DNA of 64,000 nt from Streptomyces sp. NBC_01723 (lineage in GTDB: Bacteria > Actinomycetota > Actinomycetes > Streptomycetales > Streptomycetaceae): the NCBI RefSeq assembly GCF_036246005.1, contig NZ_CP109171.1, positions 4,886,001 to 4,950,000 on the forward strand, in the 5' to 3' direction. Each line of letters starts with the position of its first letter. Within the stretch, counting starts at the first letter, position 1. Shown in pieces: positions 26,939-36,553 of the stretch. The notes beneath the pieces are model-generated. The model did not search any database, was not told the origin of the DNA, and saw only the letters and a list, made by a program, of their open reading frames with translations. The position numbers were made by a program, and so were the translations under genes.

Positions 26939-27991
26939 ATGACATCCCCGCAGCCCGCTGAAACCCGGACGCAAAAGCGGTCCCCGCAGACCGCGACCCT
27001 CGCCGAGATCGCGCGTGCGGCCGGTGTGTCGGCGCCGACTGTTTCGAAGGTGCTCAACGGCCGCGCCGACGTCGCGCCCTCGACCCGGGCCCGCGTGGAA
27101 GAGCTGCTGCGCACCCACGGCTACCGGCGCCGGCGGGCCGAGTCGACCCGTTCGCCGCTGATCGACCTGGTCTTCCACGAGCTGGAGAGCGCCTGGGCGA
27201 TGGAGGTCATCCGGGGCGTGGAGAACGTGGCCCGGGACACCGGGCTCAGCGTGGTGCTCTCCGAGAGCGCGGGGCGCCTCACGCCCGGCCGGACCTGGGC
27301 CGACCAGGTCGCCGCTCGCCGTCCGCACGGCGTGATCCTGGTCCTGTCCGGCCTCGACGAGTCCCAGCGGGCGCTGCTCACCAGCCGCTCCATCCCGTTC
27401 GTGGTGATGGACCCGGCGGGCGACCCCGGCGCCGACGTGCCGTCCATCGGCGCCACCAACTGGCAGGGCGGACTCGCCGCCACCCGGCACCTGGTCGACC
27501 TCGGGCACACCCGCATCGGGGCGATCAGCGGACCCACCCGGATGATGTGCAGCCGCGCCCGCGTCGACGGCTACCGGGCCGCCCTGGAGACCGCCGGGCT
27601 GCCGGTCGAACCCGACCTGATCGTGACGGGCGACTTCCACCACGAGGCCGGTTACCGGCGGGGCCTGGAGCTGCTGCGCCGCCCCGACCGGCCGACCGCC
27701 GTCTTCGCGGGCAACGACCTCCAGGCGCTGGGCCTGTACGAGGCCGCGCGCGAGCTGGGGCTGCGCATCCCGCAGGACCTCAGCGTGGTCGGCTTCGACG
27801 ACCTGCCGGTGGCCCGCTGGGTGGGGCCGCCGCTGACGACCGTACGGCAGCCGCTGATGGAGATGGCCGAGGCGGCGGCACGGCTGGTCCTGGACCTCGG
27901 GCGGGACGACGGCTCCGCGTCGGCGACCCGGGTGGAGCTGGCCACCAGCCTGGAGGTGCGCAGCAGCACGGCGCCGCCCGGCAGCGGCTGA
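26939..27991 (+). CDS. LacI-family transcriptional regulator
   Basis: The 350-aa repressor has the LacI helix-turn-helix and hinge (about residues 15-65; ATLAEIARAAGVSAPTVSKVLNG, DVAPSTRARV). A periplasmic-binding-protein-like sensor follows (about 75-345; GDFHHEAGYRRG, AVFAGNDLQALGLYEAARELGLRIPQDLSVVGFDDLPVA). It should bind a sugar or related ligand. No sugar-use genes are adjacent, so the target is unknown. ATG 26939 is 7 nt after TACGAT, suggesting a leaderless mRNA. Direct repeats CGAATGTTTTG lie upstream. Confidence 0.92.
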   Translation: MTSPQPAETRTQKRSPQTATLAEIARAAGVSAPTVSKVLNGRADVAPSTRARVEELLRTHGYRRRRAESTRSPLIDLVFHELESAWAMEVIRGVENVARDTGLSVVLSESAGRLTPGRTWADQVAARRPHGVILVLSGLDESQRALLTSRSIPFVVMDPAGDPGADVPSIGATNWQGGLAATRHLVDLGHTRIGAISGPTRMMCSRARVDGYRAALETAGLPVEPDLIVTGDFHHEAGYRRGLELLRRPDRPTAVFAGNDLQALGLYEAARELGLRIPQDLSVVGFDDLPVARWVGPPLTTVRQPLMEMAEAAARLVLDLGRDDGSASATRVELATSLEVRSSTAPPGSG

Positions 27992-28085
27992 GCCGCGCCG
28001 CAGCCCGAGCCGCGCCGCAGCCCGAGCCGCTCAGCGCCGCAGTCCGAGCCGCTCAGCGCCGGTCCGAGCCGCGCCGAAGTCTGAG
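27985..28085. repeat. 17/22-nt tandem repeats after the LacI-family gene
   Basis: About five units are built on CCGAGCCGCGCCGCAG, two of them extended by TCAGC. The first unit includes the regulator's TGA stop. The tract ends 50 nt before the LCP gene. Confidence 0.75.
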
Positions 28086-28136
28086 AATTTACACAGAATC
28101 CCGACCCGCACGTTCCTGATTCAACAATTCCGACTT

Positions 28137-29234
28137 ATGTTCCCTCCGACGGGGCACTCGCGTGGGGACGCGAACGGGACCGGCTGGGGCGGGGGCGGAC
28201 GCATGGCTGCGCGGGACGCGCGGGACGGGCGCGGTGGGCGCTCGAAGGGGTTCAAGTTGGCCGGCCTTGCACTGGCCGGGGCGCTGCTGCTCGGGTTCGC
28301 CGCGGTGGGCTGGACCTACTGGCACCTGAACGGCAACATCAACAGCGTCGACATCGAGGGCGCGCTCGGCGACGACCGCCCCGCCCGCCCGGCCACCGTC
28401 CCCTCGCCCTCCGCCTCCCCGGTGCCCACCGGCGCCCTGAACATCCTCGTCCTCGGCTCGGACTCGCGCAGCGGCGAGGAGAACCGGGAACTCGGCGGCG
28501 GCGACAGCGGGGGCGCCCGCTCCGACACGGCGATGGTCGTCCACCTCGACGCGGGCCGCACCGCCGCCACGGTCGTCAGCATCCCGCGCGACACGCTCGT
28601 CGACCGCCCCTCCTGCCCGCTGGAGTCCGGCGACTCGACCCGGGAGGCGAGCAACGCGATGTTCAACACCGCCTACGAACTGGGCGGTCCGGTCTGCGCG
28701 GTCAAGACCGTCGAGTCCTTCACCGGTGTCCGCATGGACCACTACATCGAGATCGACTTCTCCGGCTTCGCCAAGCTGGTCGACGCGTTGGGCGGGGTCA
28801 CCGTCACCACGGACGTGGACATCGACGACGACAAGAGCCACCTGCACCTGGACGCCGGCACCCACCACCTCGACGGCACCGAGGCGCTCGGCCTGGCCCG
28901 CACCCGCTACGGGCTGGCGGGCGGCAGCGACCTGGCCCGGATAGAGCTCCAGCAGAACCTGGTCAAGGCGCTCCTCGAACAGATCGCGACCACCGACCTG
29001 CTCACCGACCCCCCGCGCCTCTACCAGGTCGCGGACGCGGTCACCGGCAGCCTCACCACCGACACCGGCCTGGACTCGCTGGGCGAGCTGACCGGCCTCG
29101 GCCGCAGCCTCGGGGGCCTCGCGGCGGACGACGTACGCACCGTGACCCTGCCGGTGGACCCGGCGCCCTGGGACCCCAACCGGGTGATCGCCCACGAGCC
29201 GGACGCCGGTGACCTGTGGGAATCGCTGCGCTAG
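28137..29234 (+). CDS. LytR-CpsA-Psr (LCP) family cell-wall ligase
   Basis: LCP proteins attach teichoic-acid-type or other glycopolymers to peptidoglycan from lipid-linked precursors. The 365-aa protein has a short cytoplasmic head and one transmembrane helix (LAGLALAGALLLGFAAVGW). The LCP domain follows with ILVLGSDSR, RSDTAMVVHLDAGR, VSIPRDTLV and VDALGGVTVTTDVDI. LDGTEALGLARTRYG supplies the conserved Arg. I took ATG 28137, with an AACAAT-like box at a leaderless distance; ATG 28203 is an alternative that loses 22 residues. Tandem repeats lie just upstream. Confidence 0.88.
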   Translation: MFPPTGHSRGDANGTGWGGGGRMAARDARDGRGGRSKGFKLAGLALAGALLLGFAAVGWTYWHLNGNINSVDIEGALGDDRPARPATVPSPSASPVPTGALNILVLGSDSRSGEENRELGGGDSGGARSDTAMVVHLDAGRTAATVVSIPRDTLVDRPSCPLESGDSTREASNAMFNTAYELGGPVCAVKTVESFTGVRMDHYIEIDFSGFAKLVDALGGVTVTTDVDIDDDKSHLHLDAGTHHLDGTEALGLARTRYGLAGGSDLARIELQQNLVKALLEQIATTDLLTDPPRLYQVADAVTGSLTTDTGLDSLGELTGLGRSLGGLAADDVRTVTLPVDPAPWDPNRVIAHEPDAGDLWESLR

Positions 29235-29375
29235 CGGTCCCGTTGCGGTCCCGTAGCGGCCTCCGGAAAGTTCTTGAGGAAATCCGGCGGCGCATGTCGA
29301 TCCGTGCCGTGCCCGTTCGACGCACCGGGTGAGAGGCCGGGGAGCGACCCCGGCCGCCGAACCCGAGGAGTCACC

Positions 29376-29732
29376 GTGCCCCGCTACCTGTCGCTGATCC
29401 GCATCGAGGAGAACGACAGCCTCTCCGGCGGCCCCAGCCCCGAGCTGGTGCAGCGCATGGAGAAGCTGATGGAGGAGATGACGAAGGCCGGCGTCCTGCT
29501 CGACACGGCCGGCCTCACCCCGACCGCCGACGGCACCCGCGTCCACTACGAGGGCGGGCAGCTGTCCGTCACCGACGGGCCCTTCACCGAGTCCAAGGAG
29601 GTCATCGGCGGCTACGCCCTGCTCCAGGCCAAGGACAAGGCCGAGGCCGTCGAGTGGACCAAGCGCTTCCTGAAGGTGCACGAGGAGCACTGGACGGTCA
29701 CCTGCGAGGTGCGCCAGCTCATGGAGGGCTGA
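29376..29732 (+). CDS. YCII-related (DGPF) protein
   Basis: The 118-aa protein has the YCII/DGPF signature: RYLSLIRIEEND, VLLDTAGLTPTADGTRVHYEGG, and DGPFTESKEVIGGYALLQAKDKAEAVEW. These are small alpha-beta barrel proteins, probably enzymes or binding proteins of unclear substrate. They are habitually encoded next to ECF42-type sigma factors, as here. GTG 29376 has GAGGAG 5 nt upstream. The sigma gene begins 44 nt downstream. Confidence 0.85.
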   Translation: MPRYLSLIRIEENDSLSGGPSPELVQRMEKLMEEMTKAGVLLDTAGLTPTADGTRVHYEGGQLSVTDGPFTESKEVIGGYALLQAKDKAEAVEWTKRFLKVHEEHWTVTCEVRQLMEG

Positions 29733-29776
29733 GTTCCGCTTTGCTCGGCCCGTTCGAGGGTGTTGCATGGTGGGCT

Positions 29777-31027
29777 GTGGAACCGCAGCCCACCGAGGCC
29801 CTGGAGACCGTCTTCCGACTGGAGACCCCGCGCGTCGTCGCCGGCGTCGCCCGGCTCGTGCGGGACGTCGGCATCGCCGAGGAACTCACGCAGGACGCCC
29901 TGGTCGCCGCCCTGGAGCAGTGGCCGAGGGACGGCGTGCCCGACAATCCCGGCGCCTGGCTCATGGCCACCGCCCGGCGCCGTGCCGTCGACCTGATCCG
30001 GCGCCGGGAGACCTACGCCCGCAAGCTCGCGGAGATCGGCCGCGAGCTGCCCGCCGAGACGCCGCCGGTGGAGCCCGCCGACCCGGACGACATCGACGAC
30101 GACCTGCTGCGGCTGGTCTTCACCGCCTGCCACCCGGTGCTCTCCGCCGAGGCCCGCATCGCCCTGACCCTGCGGCTGCTCGGCGGCCTGACCACGCCCG
30201 AGATCGCCCGTGCCTTCCTCGTCCCGGAGCCGACGGTCGCGCAGCGCATCGTGCGCGCCAAACGCACCCTGGCCACGAGGAACGTCGCCTTCGAGGTGCC
30301 GTACGGCCCGGACCGGGCGGCCCGCCTCGGATCGGTCCTGGAGGTCATCTACCTGATCTTCAACGAGGGGTACGCGGCCACCGCGGGCGACGACTGGCTC
30401 CGCCCGGCCCTGTGCGAGGACGCCCTGCGCCTGGCCCGCGTCCTCTCCGCCCTGATGCCGAAGGAGCCCGAGGTGCACGGTCTGACGGCGCTGCTGGAGT
30501 TCCAGGCCTCCCGTACCGCCGCCCGCACCGGCCCCGACGGCGAGCCGGTCCTCCTGCGCGACCAGAACCGCCGCCGCTGGAGCCGGCTGCTCATCGCCCG
30601 CGGCATCACCGCCCTCGACCACGCCCACGCCACGGCCGGCTCCGGTGCCCCGGGCCCGTACGTCCTCCAGGCCGCGATCGCCGCCTGCCACGCGACGGCA
30701 CACCGCTACGAGGAGACCGACTGGCCGCGCATCGCCGCGCTCTACGGCCTGCTCGCCGCCCGCGCCCCGTCCCCGGTCGTCGAACTCAACCGCGCGGTCG
30801 CCGTGTCGATGGCCGAGGGCCCGGCCCCCGCGCTGGCCCTCGTCGACGCCCTGGCCGCCGAACCGGCGCTGCGCGACTACCACCTGCTCCCCAGCGTCCG
30901 CGGCGACCTCCTGCTCCGCCTGGACCGCCCGGCCGAGGCGCGCACGGAGTTCGAGCGGGCCGCGTCCCTGACCCGCAACGAACGCGAGCGCGAACTGCTG
31001 ATCCGCCGGGCGGAGGAGTGCGGTTAG
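29777..31027 (+). CDS. ECF42-type RNA polymerase sigma factor
   Basis: The 416-aa protein is a sigma factor with a long C-terminal extension. Regions 2 and 4 occupy the first about 180 residues (EALETVFRLETPRVVAGVARLVRDVG, EELTQDALVAALEQWP, NPGAWLMATARRRAVD, and LTLRLLGGLTTPEIARAFLVPEPTVAQRIVRAK). The rest is TPR-like with a RPAEARTEFERAASLTRN end, as in ECF group 42, which pairs with YCII/DGPF genes. It has no obvious anti-sigma gene. GTG 29777 fits the family's beginning; the frame is open upstream and TTG 29741 is possible. Confidence 0.83.
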   Translation: MEPQPTEALETVFRLETPRVVAGVARLVRDVGIAEELTQDALVAALEQWPRDGVPDNPGAWLMATARRRAVDLIRRRETYARKLAEIGRELPAETPPVEPADPDDIDDDLLRLVFTACHPVLSAEARIALTLRLLGGLTTPEIARAFLVPEPTVAQRIVRAKRTLATRNVAFEVPYGPDRAARLGSVLEVIYLIFNEGYAATAGDDWLRPALCEDALRLARVLSALMPKEPEVHGLTALLEFQASRTAARTGPDGEPVLLRDQNRRRWSRLLIARGITALDHAHATAGSGAPGPYVLQAAIAACHATAHRYEETDWPRIAALYGLLAARAPSPVVELNRAVAVSMAEGPAPALALVDALAAEPALRDYHLLPSVRGDLLLRLDRPAEARTEFERAASLTRNERERELLIRRAEECG

Positions 31028-31048
31028 GGCCGGTCCGCCGGGCAGGTC

Positions 31049-32230
31049 CTACGGCTTCCGCACCGGCTGACCGACCAGCATCGTCGGCGCTCCCGCGACC
31101 CGGGTCAGGAACACGGTCGCCGCGTTCGGCCCCTGCGGTCTGACCTTCCGCCGCAGCTCCTCCGGCTCGACCGCGGACCCCCGCTTCTTCACGGTCAGCG
31201 TGCCGACGCGGCGCTCCCGCAGCAGTGCCTTCAGCTTCTTCACGTTGAAGGGCATGAGGTCGGTGATCTCGTACGCCGTGGCGTACGGCGTCGGCAGCAG
31301 TTCGTCCGCGGTGACGTAGGCGATGGTCGCGTCGAGCAGCCCGCCGCCGACCTGTTCGGCGACCTCGGCGACCAGGTGGGCGCGGATCACGGCGCCGTCC
31401 GGCTCGTACAGGTACCGGCCGGGTGCGCGGACCTCCGGGTCGGGCAGGCCGGTGCCGGGCAGGGTGCGGGGTCCGGGCAGCAGCGTGGCCCGCACCGCCC
31501 CCGCCGCGCCGCCGAACCACAGCACCGCCTCCTTCACGTCCCCGCCGTCGGAGATCCACTCGGCCTCGGCGTCCTCCGGCACCGCCTCGTGCGGGATGCC
31601 GGGCGCCACCTTCAGCGCGGCGGCACGGGAGGCCGTGCGAGCCGCGCCGACGGCCCAGGACAGCGGCGGCGAGTACGCCTCGGGGTCGAAGATCCTCCCC
31701 CTGCCGCCGCGCCGGGCCGGATCGACGAAGACCGCGTCGTACCCGCTGGTGTCCACCGCCTCGACATCCGCCTCGCGCACCTCGATCAGCTCGGCGAGCC
31801 CCAGCGCCTCGGCGTTGGCACGGGCCGCCGCCGCGGTCGCCGGGTCGCGGTCCACCGCCAGCACCCGGATGCCGGCCCGGGCCAGCGCGATCGCGTCGCC
31901 CCCGATCCCGCAGCACAGGTCGGCCACGGAGGTGACACCCAGAGCCGCGAACCGCTCCGCCCGGTACGCCGCCACGCTCGCCCGCGTGGACTGCTCGACC
32001 CCGTTGGCCGTGAAGAACATCCGCCCCGCGTCCCCGGCGCCGAACTTCGCCGCCGCCCGCTGCCGCAGCCGCGCCTGTCCGAGCGCGGCCGACACCAGCG
32101 CTGCCGGGTGCTCGCGGCGCAACCGGGTGGCGACGGCCAACTCCCGCGCGGGGTCGGTGTCGCGCACCTCGTCGAGGAGTGCGCGGCCTTCGGGGGTGAG
32201 CAGGGAGAGCAGGGCGTCGAGGTCGTTCAC
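31049..32230 (-). CDS. Class I SAM methyltransferase with THUMP-like C-terminal domain
   Basis: The 393-aa protein has a helical N-terminal region (LLTPEGRALLDEV, ANGVEQSTRASVAAYRAERF). A Rossmann methyltransferase core follows, with motif I VADLCCGIGGDAIALA (about residue 95), AVDRDP, and DAVFVDPARRGGRGR. The C-terminus (about 300-393; MPFNVKKLKALLRERRVGTLTVKKRG) resembles the THUMP-like domain annotated in actinobacterial homologues. That fits an RNA substrate, but none is proven. GTG 32230 is chosen because homologous proteins begin near LLSLLTPEGRALL. It is divergent from the deacetylase pair. Confidence 0.8.
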   Translation of the reverse strand: MNDLDALLSLLTPEGRALLDEVRDTDPARELAVATRLRREHPAALVSAALGQARLRQRAAAKFGAGDAGRMFFTANGVEQSTRASVAAYRAERFAALGVTSVADLCCGIGGDAIALARAGIRVLAVDRDPATAAAARANAEALGLAELIEVREADVEAVDTSGYDAVFVDPARRGGRGRIFDPEAYSPPLSWAVGAARTASRAAALKVAPGIPHEAVPEDAEAEWISDGGDVKEAVLWFGGAAGAVRATLLPGPRTLPGTGLPDPEVRAPGRYLYEPDGAVIRAHLVAEVAEQVGGGLLDATIAYVTADELLPTPYATAYEITDLMPFNVKKLKALLRERRVGTLTVKKRGSAVEPEELRRKVRPQGPNAATVFLTRVAGAPTMLVGQPVRKP

Positions 32231-32320
32231 CGCCTCATTGTGGGCCAGTCGGTGGATGGTGTGCCTCCGGCGCGGTGTCGGACGGGGTCCGGCGGCCCGG
32301 GACTGCGAGGATCCGGCACC

Positions 32321-33286
32321 ATGCGAGCAGTCGTACAAAATGACAAAAGCCGGGCGTCGCGGGTGCTGCGGGCGGCGACTGCCCCCGGACCGCGCGGACG
32401 CGCCGCCACCGTCACCGCTGTCACCGCCGTCCTCGCCGTGGCCTCCCTCGCCGCCGGCTGTGCGCAGGACACCTCGGACGTCCGGGGTGCCCATGGCCAG
32501 GAGCCCCTCCAGGCACCCCCGGCCCGCGCGCTCGACGGGTACGCGGCCAGACTGCGCGCGGCCCAGGCCGCCCGGGTCGCCGCCGCCAAGCGCTGGGACC
32601 TCAGAAAGGTCCCGCTGACCGCCCCCGCGCCCCCCGCCAAGAAGCCGGAGATCAAGGCGCGCGACGGCTTCGAGGTCGAGGGCCAGGAGGAGGACGGCCT
32701 CCCGCCGGTCTTCACCACGATCCCCACCAAGGAGAAGATCGTCTTCCTCACCATCGACGACGGCGCCGAGAAGGACCGGGCGTTCCTGAGGATGATGAGC
32801 GAGCTGAAGATCCCGTACACCGTCTTCCTCACCGACGAGGAGATCAAGGACGACTACGGCTACTTCAAGAAGATGCAGGCCCGCGGGGTCACCCTCAACA
32901 ACCACACCCTGAGCCACCCCTACCTCCCCGGCCTCTCCTACGCGGAGCAGAAGCGGGAGATCTGCGGCATGCAGGAGGTCATGGAGAAGCGCTACGGCAA
33001 GCGCCCCGTCCTCTTCCGCCCGCCCTTCGGCAACTACAACCGCGACACCCTGCGCGCCGCGAAGTACTGCGGCATCGAGTACGCGCCCATCTGGAGCGAG
33101 GAGGTGTTCGTCGACCACTGGGAGTACCGCGAGTGGGACCGGGACCTGCACCCCGGGGACATCGTCCTCACCCACTTCCGGGGCCGCGAGGACTGGGACG
33201 GCACGATGACCGACATGGCCCGGCGCTTCCTGAACCGGATCACCGCCGAGGGCTACGCGGTGGCCCGCCTGGAGGACTACCTGTGA
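32321..33286 (+). CDS. Polysaccharide deacetylase (NodB/CE4) lipoprotein
   Basis: The 321-aa protein has a long N-terminal signal with lipobox LAAGC (about residue 47), so it should be a surface lipoprotein. The NodB domain has motif 1 FLTIDDGAEKD, motif 2 NNHTLSHPYL (HxxxH zinc ligands), and motif 3 LFRPPFGNYN. GDIVLTHFRG ends the fold. CE4 enzymes remove acetyl groups from peptidoglycan or chitin-like sugars. A shorter paralogue starts in its stop codon. Confidence 0.88.
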   Translation: MRAVVQNDKSRASRVLRAATAPGPRGRAATVTAVTAVLAVASLAAGCAQDTSDVRGAHGQEPLQAPPARALDGYAARLRAAQAARVAAAKRWDLRKVPLTAPAPPAKKPEIKARDGFEVEGQEEDGLPPVFTTIPTKEKIVFLTIDDGAEKDRAFLRMMSELKIPYTVFLTDEEIKDDYGYFKKMQARGVTLNNHTLSHPYLPGLSYAEQKREICGMQEVMEKRYGKRPVLFRPPFGNYNRDTLRAAKYCGIEYAPIWSEEVFVDHWEYREWDRDLHPGDIVLTHFRGREDWDGTMTDMARRFLNRITAEGYAVARLEDYL

Positions 33287-34011
33287 GGCGAGGGCGGTTC
33301 CGGCCGGCCGTGGCCGCCCTGGCCGCCGTACTGCTCACCGGATGCGCCCAGTTCGCCGGCCCCGCCGGACACCCGGCCGCCGGGGAACCGGCCCGGGGCG
33401 GCGACCGGAGCGGCGACCAGAACCGGAACCTCCCGCCCGTCGTGGACCACGTCCGCACCACCGACCGGGTCGTCTTCCTCACCTACGACGACGGCGCCGA
33501 GCGCGACCCCCGCTTCACGGCCCTGGTCCGCGAGCGGCGCCTCCCCGTCACCCTGTTCCTCACCGACACCGTGGCCGGACCGGCGTACGGCCACTTCGCC
33601 GGGCTGCGCTCGGTGGGCGCGAGCCTGCAGAACCACACCCTGGACCACCGCTCCCTGCGGGGCCTGCCCTACGCCGGCCAGCGCGCCGAGATCTGCGGCC
33701 AGCAGACCAAGCTCAGGTCCCGCTTCGGCGTCCGCCCCCACCTCTTCCGCCCGCCGTACGGCCAGTACGACACCACGACCCTGCGCGCCGCGGCCGACTG
33801 CGGCATCACGGCGGTCGTCCTGTGGCGGGCGGCCCTGAACACCGACGGGGAGCTGACCTACACCCGAGGCGACCACCGCCTGCACGCCGGCGACATCGTG
33901 TCCGTGACCGCGGCCGCCCGCACGGCGGATCTGCTGGAGACGATCGAGGGCCAGGGCCTGAGAGTGGCCGCCCTGGACGACTACCTCACCGTCAGCCCGT
34001 CCGGCGTTTGA
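33283..34011 (+). CDS. Polysaccharide deacetylase lipoprotein, paralogue of the preceding gene
   Basis: The 242-aa protein has lipobox LLTGC (about residue 21) and a NodB domain with FLTYDDGAERD, QNHTLDHRSL and LFRPPYGQYD. It closely parallels its neighbour, so a tandem duplication is likely. Where the first enzyme has GDIVLTHFRG it reads GDIVSVTAAAR, losing the late His, so activity may differ. GTG 33283 overlaps the previous stop by 4 nt, with GGAGG 7 nt upstream. Its last residues, VSPSGV, and stop codon are supplied by a dispersed Streptomyces element. Confidence 0.85.
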   Translation: MRRGRFRPAVAALAAVLLTGCAQFAGPAGHPAAGEPARGGDRSGDQNRNLPPVVDHVRTTDRVVFLTYDDGAERDPRFTALVRERRLPVTLFLTDTVAGPAYGHFAGLRSVGASLQNHTLDHRSLRGLPYAGQRAEICGQQTKLRSRFGVRPHLFRPPYGQYDTTTLRAAADCGITAVVLWRAALNTDGELTYTRGDHRLHAGDIVSVTAAARTADLLETIEGQGLRVAALDDYLTVSPSGV

Positions 34012-34060
34012 GGGCGAGGCCGTCCAGGCCGAAAGAGGGGTCTGGGGGCGCGGCCCCCAG
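33990..34060. repeat. Dispersed Streptomyces element overlapping a gene end (SPSGV element)
   Basis: The element runs from CGTCAGCCCGTCCGGCGTTT through AGGCCGAAAG to the hairpin CTGGGGGC/GCCCCCAG (34042-34060). It provides the last codons (VSPSGV) and the stop of the second deacetylase. This composite is familiar from many Streptomyces intergenic regions and gene ends (general knowledge). It also serves as a plausible terminator. Confidence 0.75.
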
Positions 34061-34135
34061 CGAGGCCCACGCCCACGCCGAGTGCGCTCCACAGACCGGC
34101 GTTCACATGAAAACCCCGCCGACGCGCCGCGGGCA

Positions 34136-34209
34136 TTGGCACTCCGCTTGACCGAGTGCTAATCGCAGTCATAGTCTCAGGTCTGGCACTCCCCACTGGA
34201 GAGTGCCAA
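34136..34209 (+). promoter_or_regulatory. groES-groEL1 promoter with two CIRCE (HrcA) operators
   Basis: CIRCE 1 is TTGGCACTC-N9-GAGTGCTAA (34136-34162). CIRCE 2 is CTGGCACTC-N9-GAGTGCCAA (34183-34209). A housekeeping promoter fits between them: TTGACC (34149-34154) and TAGTCT (34172-34177), spaced 17 nt. The start point then falls at CIRCE 2, so both -35 and +1 are covered by HrcA when it is bound. This is the classic heat-shock control of groESL1 in actinomycetes. Confidence 0.9.
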
Positions 34210-34308
34210 CTACGCGACGGGCAGGTCCGGCACCCGCGACGACGGATCCACCTGGTCGCCACCTCAGACAGTTAACCCCGTGAGATCTCCGAAGGGGGAG
34301 GTCGGATC

Positions 34309-34617
34309 GTGACGACCACCAGCTCCAAGGTTGCCATCAAGCCGCTCGAGGACCGCATTGTGGTCCAGCCGCTCGACGCCGAGCAGACCACGGCTTCGGG
34401 CCTGGTCATTCCGGACACTGCCAAGGAGAAGCCCCAGGAGGGCGTCGTCCTGGCCGTGGGCCCGGGCCGCTTCGAGGACGGCAACCGCCTTCCGCTCGAC
34501 GTCAGCGTCGGCGACGTCGTGCTGTACAGCAAGTACGGCGGCACCGAGGTGAAGTACAACGGCGAGGAGTACCTCGTCCTCTCGGCCCGCGACGTGCTCG
34601 CGATCGTCGAGAAGTAG
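34309..34617 (+). CDS. groES: Co-chaperonin GroES
   Basis: GroES is the 10-kDa heptameric lid of the chaperonin. The 102-aa protein has [21 protein letters not shown], the mobile loop [19 protein letters not shown], and VVLAVGPG, and ends DVLAIVEK. The GTG start ([11 protein letters not shown]) has AAGGGGGAGG 8-9 nt upstream. The about 100-nt leader starts within CIRCE 2. Confidence 0.97.
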   Translation: MTTTSSKVAIKPLEDRIVVQPLDAEQTTASGLVIPDTAKEKPQEGVVLAVGPGRFEDGNRLPLDVSVGDVVLYSKYGGTEVKYNGEEYLVLSARDVLAIVEK

Positions 34618-34656
34618 AAGTAGTACTTCGCTTCACCGAAGCACTTTGCTTTCCAG

Positions 34657-34706
34657 CTGCGCCCCTGGCTCCCGCGACCATAAAAAGCCGGGCGTCGGGG
34701 GCGCAG
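34657..34706 (+). other. Inverted repeat between groES and groEL1
   Basis: A 9-bp stem, CTGCGCCCC (34657-34665) with GGGGCGCAG (34698-34706), lies in the 133-nt gap. It could be a processing site or attenuator that sets the groES:groEL1 ratio. Confidence 0.5.
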
Positions 34707-34717
34707 TTGCCGTATAA

Positions 34718-36373
<1,656 letters not shown>

Positions 36374-36393
36374 GCGCTGCGCTGAGCGGAACG

Positions 36394-36428
36394 GCGCCCA
36401 GTCCCCTGCGGGGGGCTGGGCGCTATTT
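36394..36428 (+). terminator. Terminator after groEL1
   Basis: The stem GCGCCCAG/CTGGGCGC is extended by TCCCC/GGGGG and followed by TATTTCTTT. It lies 20 nt after the groEL1 stop. Confidence 0.8.
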
Positions 36429-36489
36429 CTTTGGGGCGCCGGCGGCGGGGCCGCGTCTGCCCCGGCGGGTCTGGTGCCGGGTGCGGCAC

Positions 36490-36535
36490 GGTCGTGGTTG
36501 CTCGCGCAGTTCCCCGCGCCCCTTCGGGGCGCCCC
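36490..36535. repeat. Dispersed Streptomyces intergenic element, copy B
   Basis: This is the same core as at 4760-4793 (GTCGTGGTTGCTCGCGCAG, then TTCCCCGCGCCCCT), here completed by a hairpin GCGCCCC-TTC-GGGGCGC (36516-36532). It lies between convergent groEL1 and the SDR gene and can act as a bidirectional terminator. Confidence 0.75.
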
Positions 36536-36553
36536 TCTGGGGGATGCCTTCGT

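Noticed and set aside
22831..27114. Minus-strand open frame of 1427 codons opposite the MoxR/vWA genes
   Set aside because: It is a shadow of the real + strand genes in very GC-rich DNA. Its residues are Arg/Gly/Glu-rich without motifs, and the + strand has clear MoxR and vWA motifs.
31376..32320. Long in-frame upstream extension of the first deacetylase
   Set aside because: It overlaps the methyltransferase coding strand. The ATG at 32321 is followed by a proper signal peptide and lipobox.
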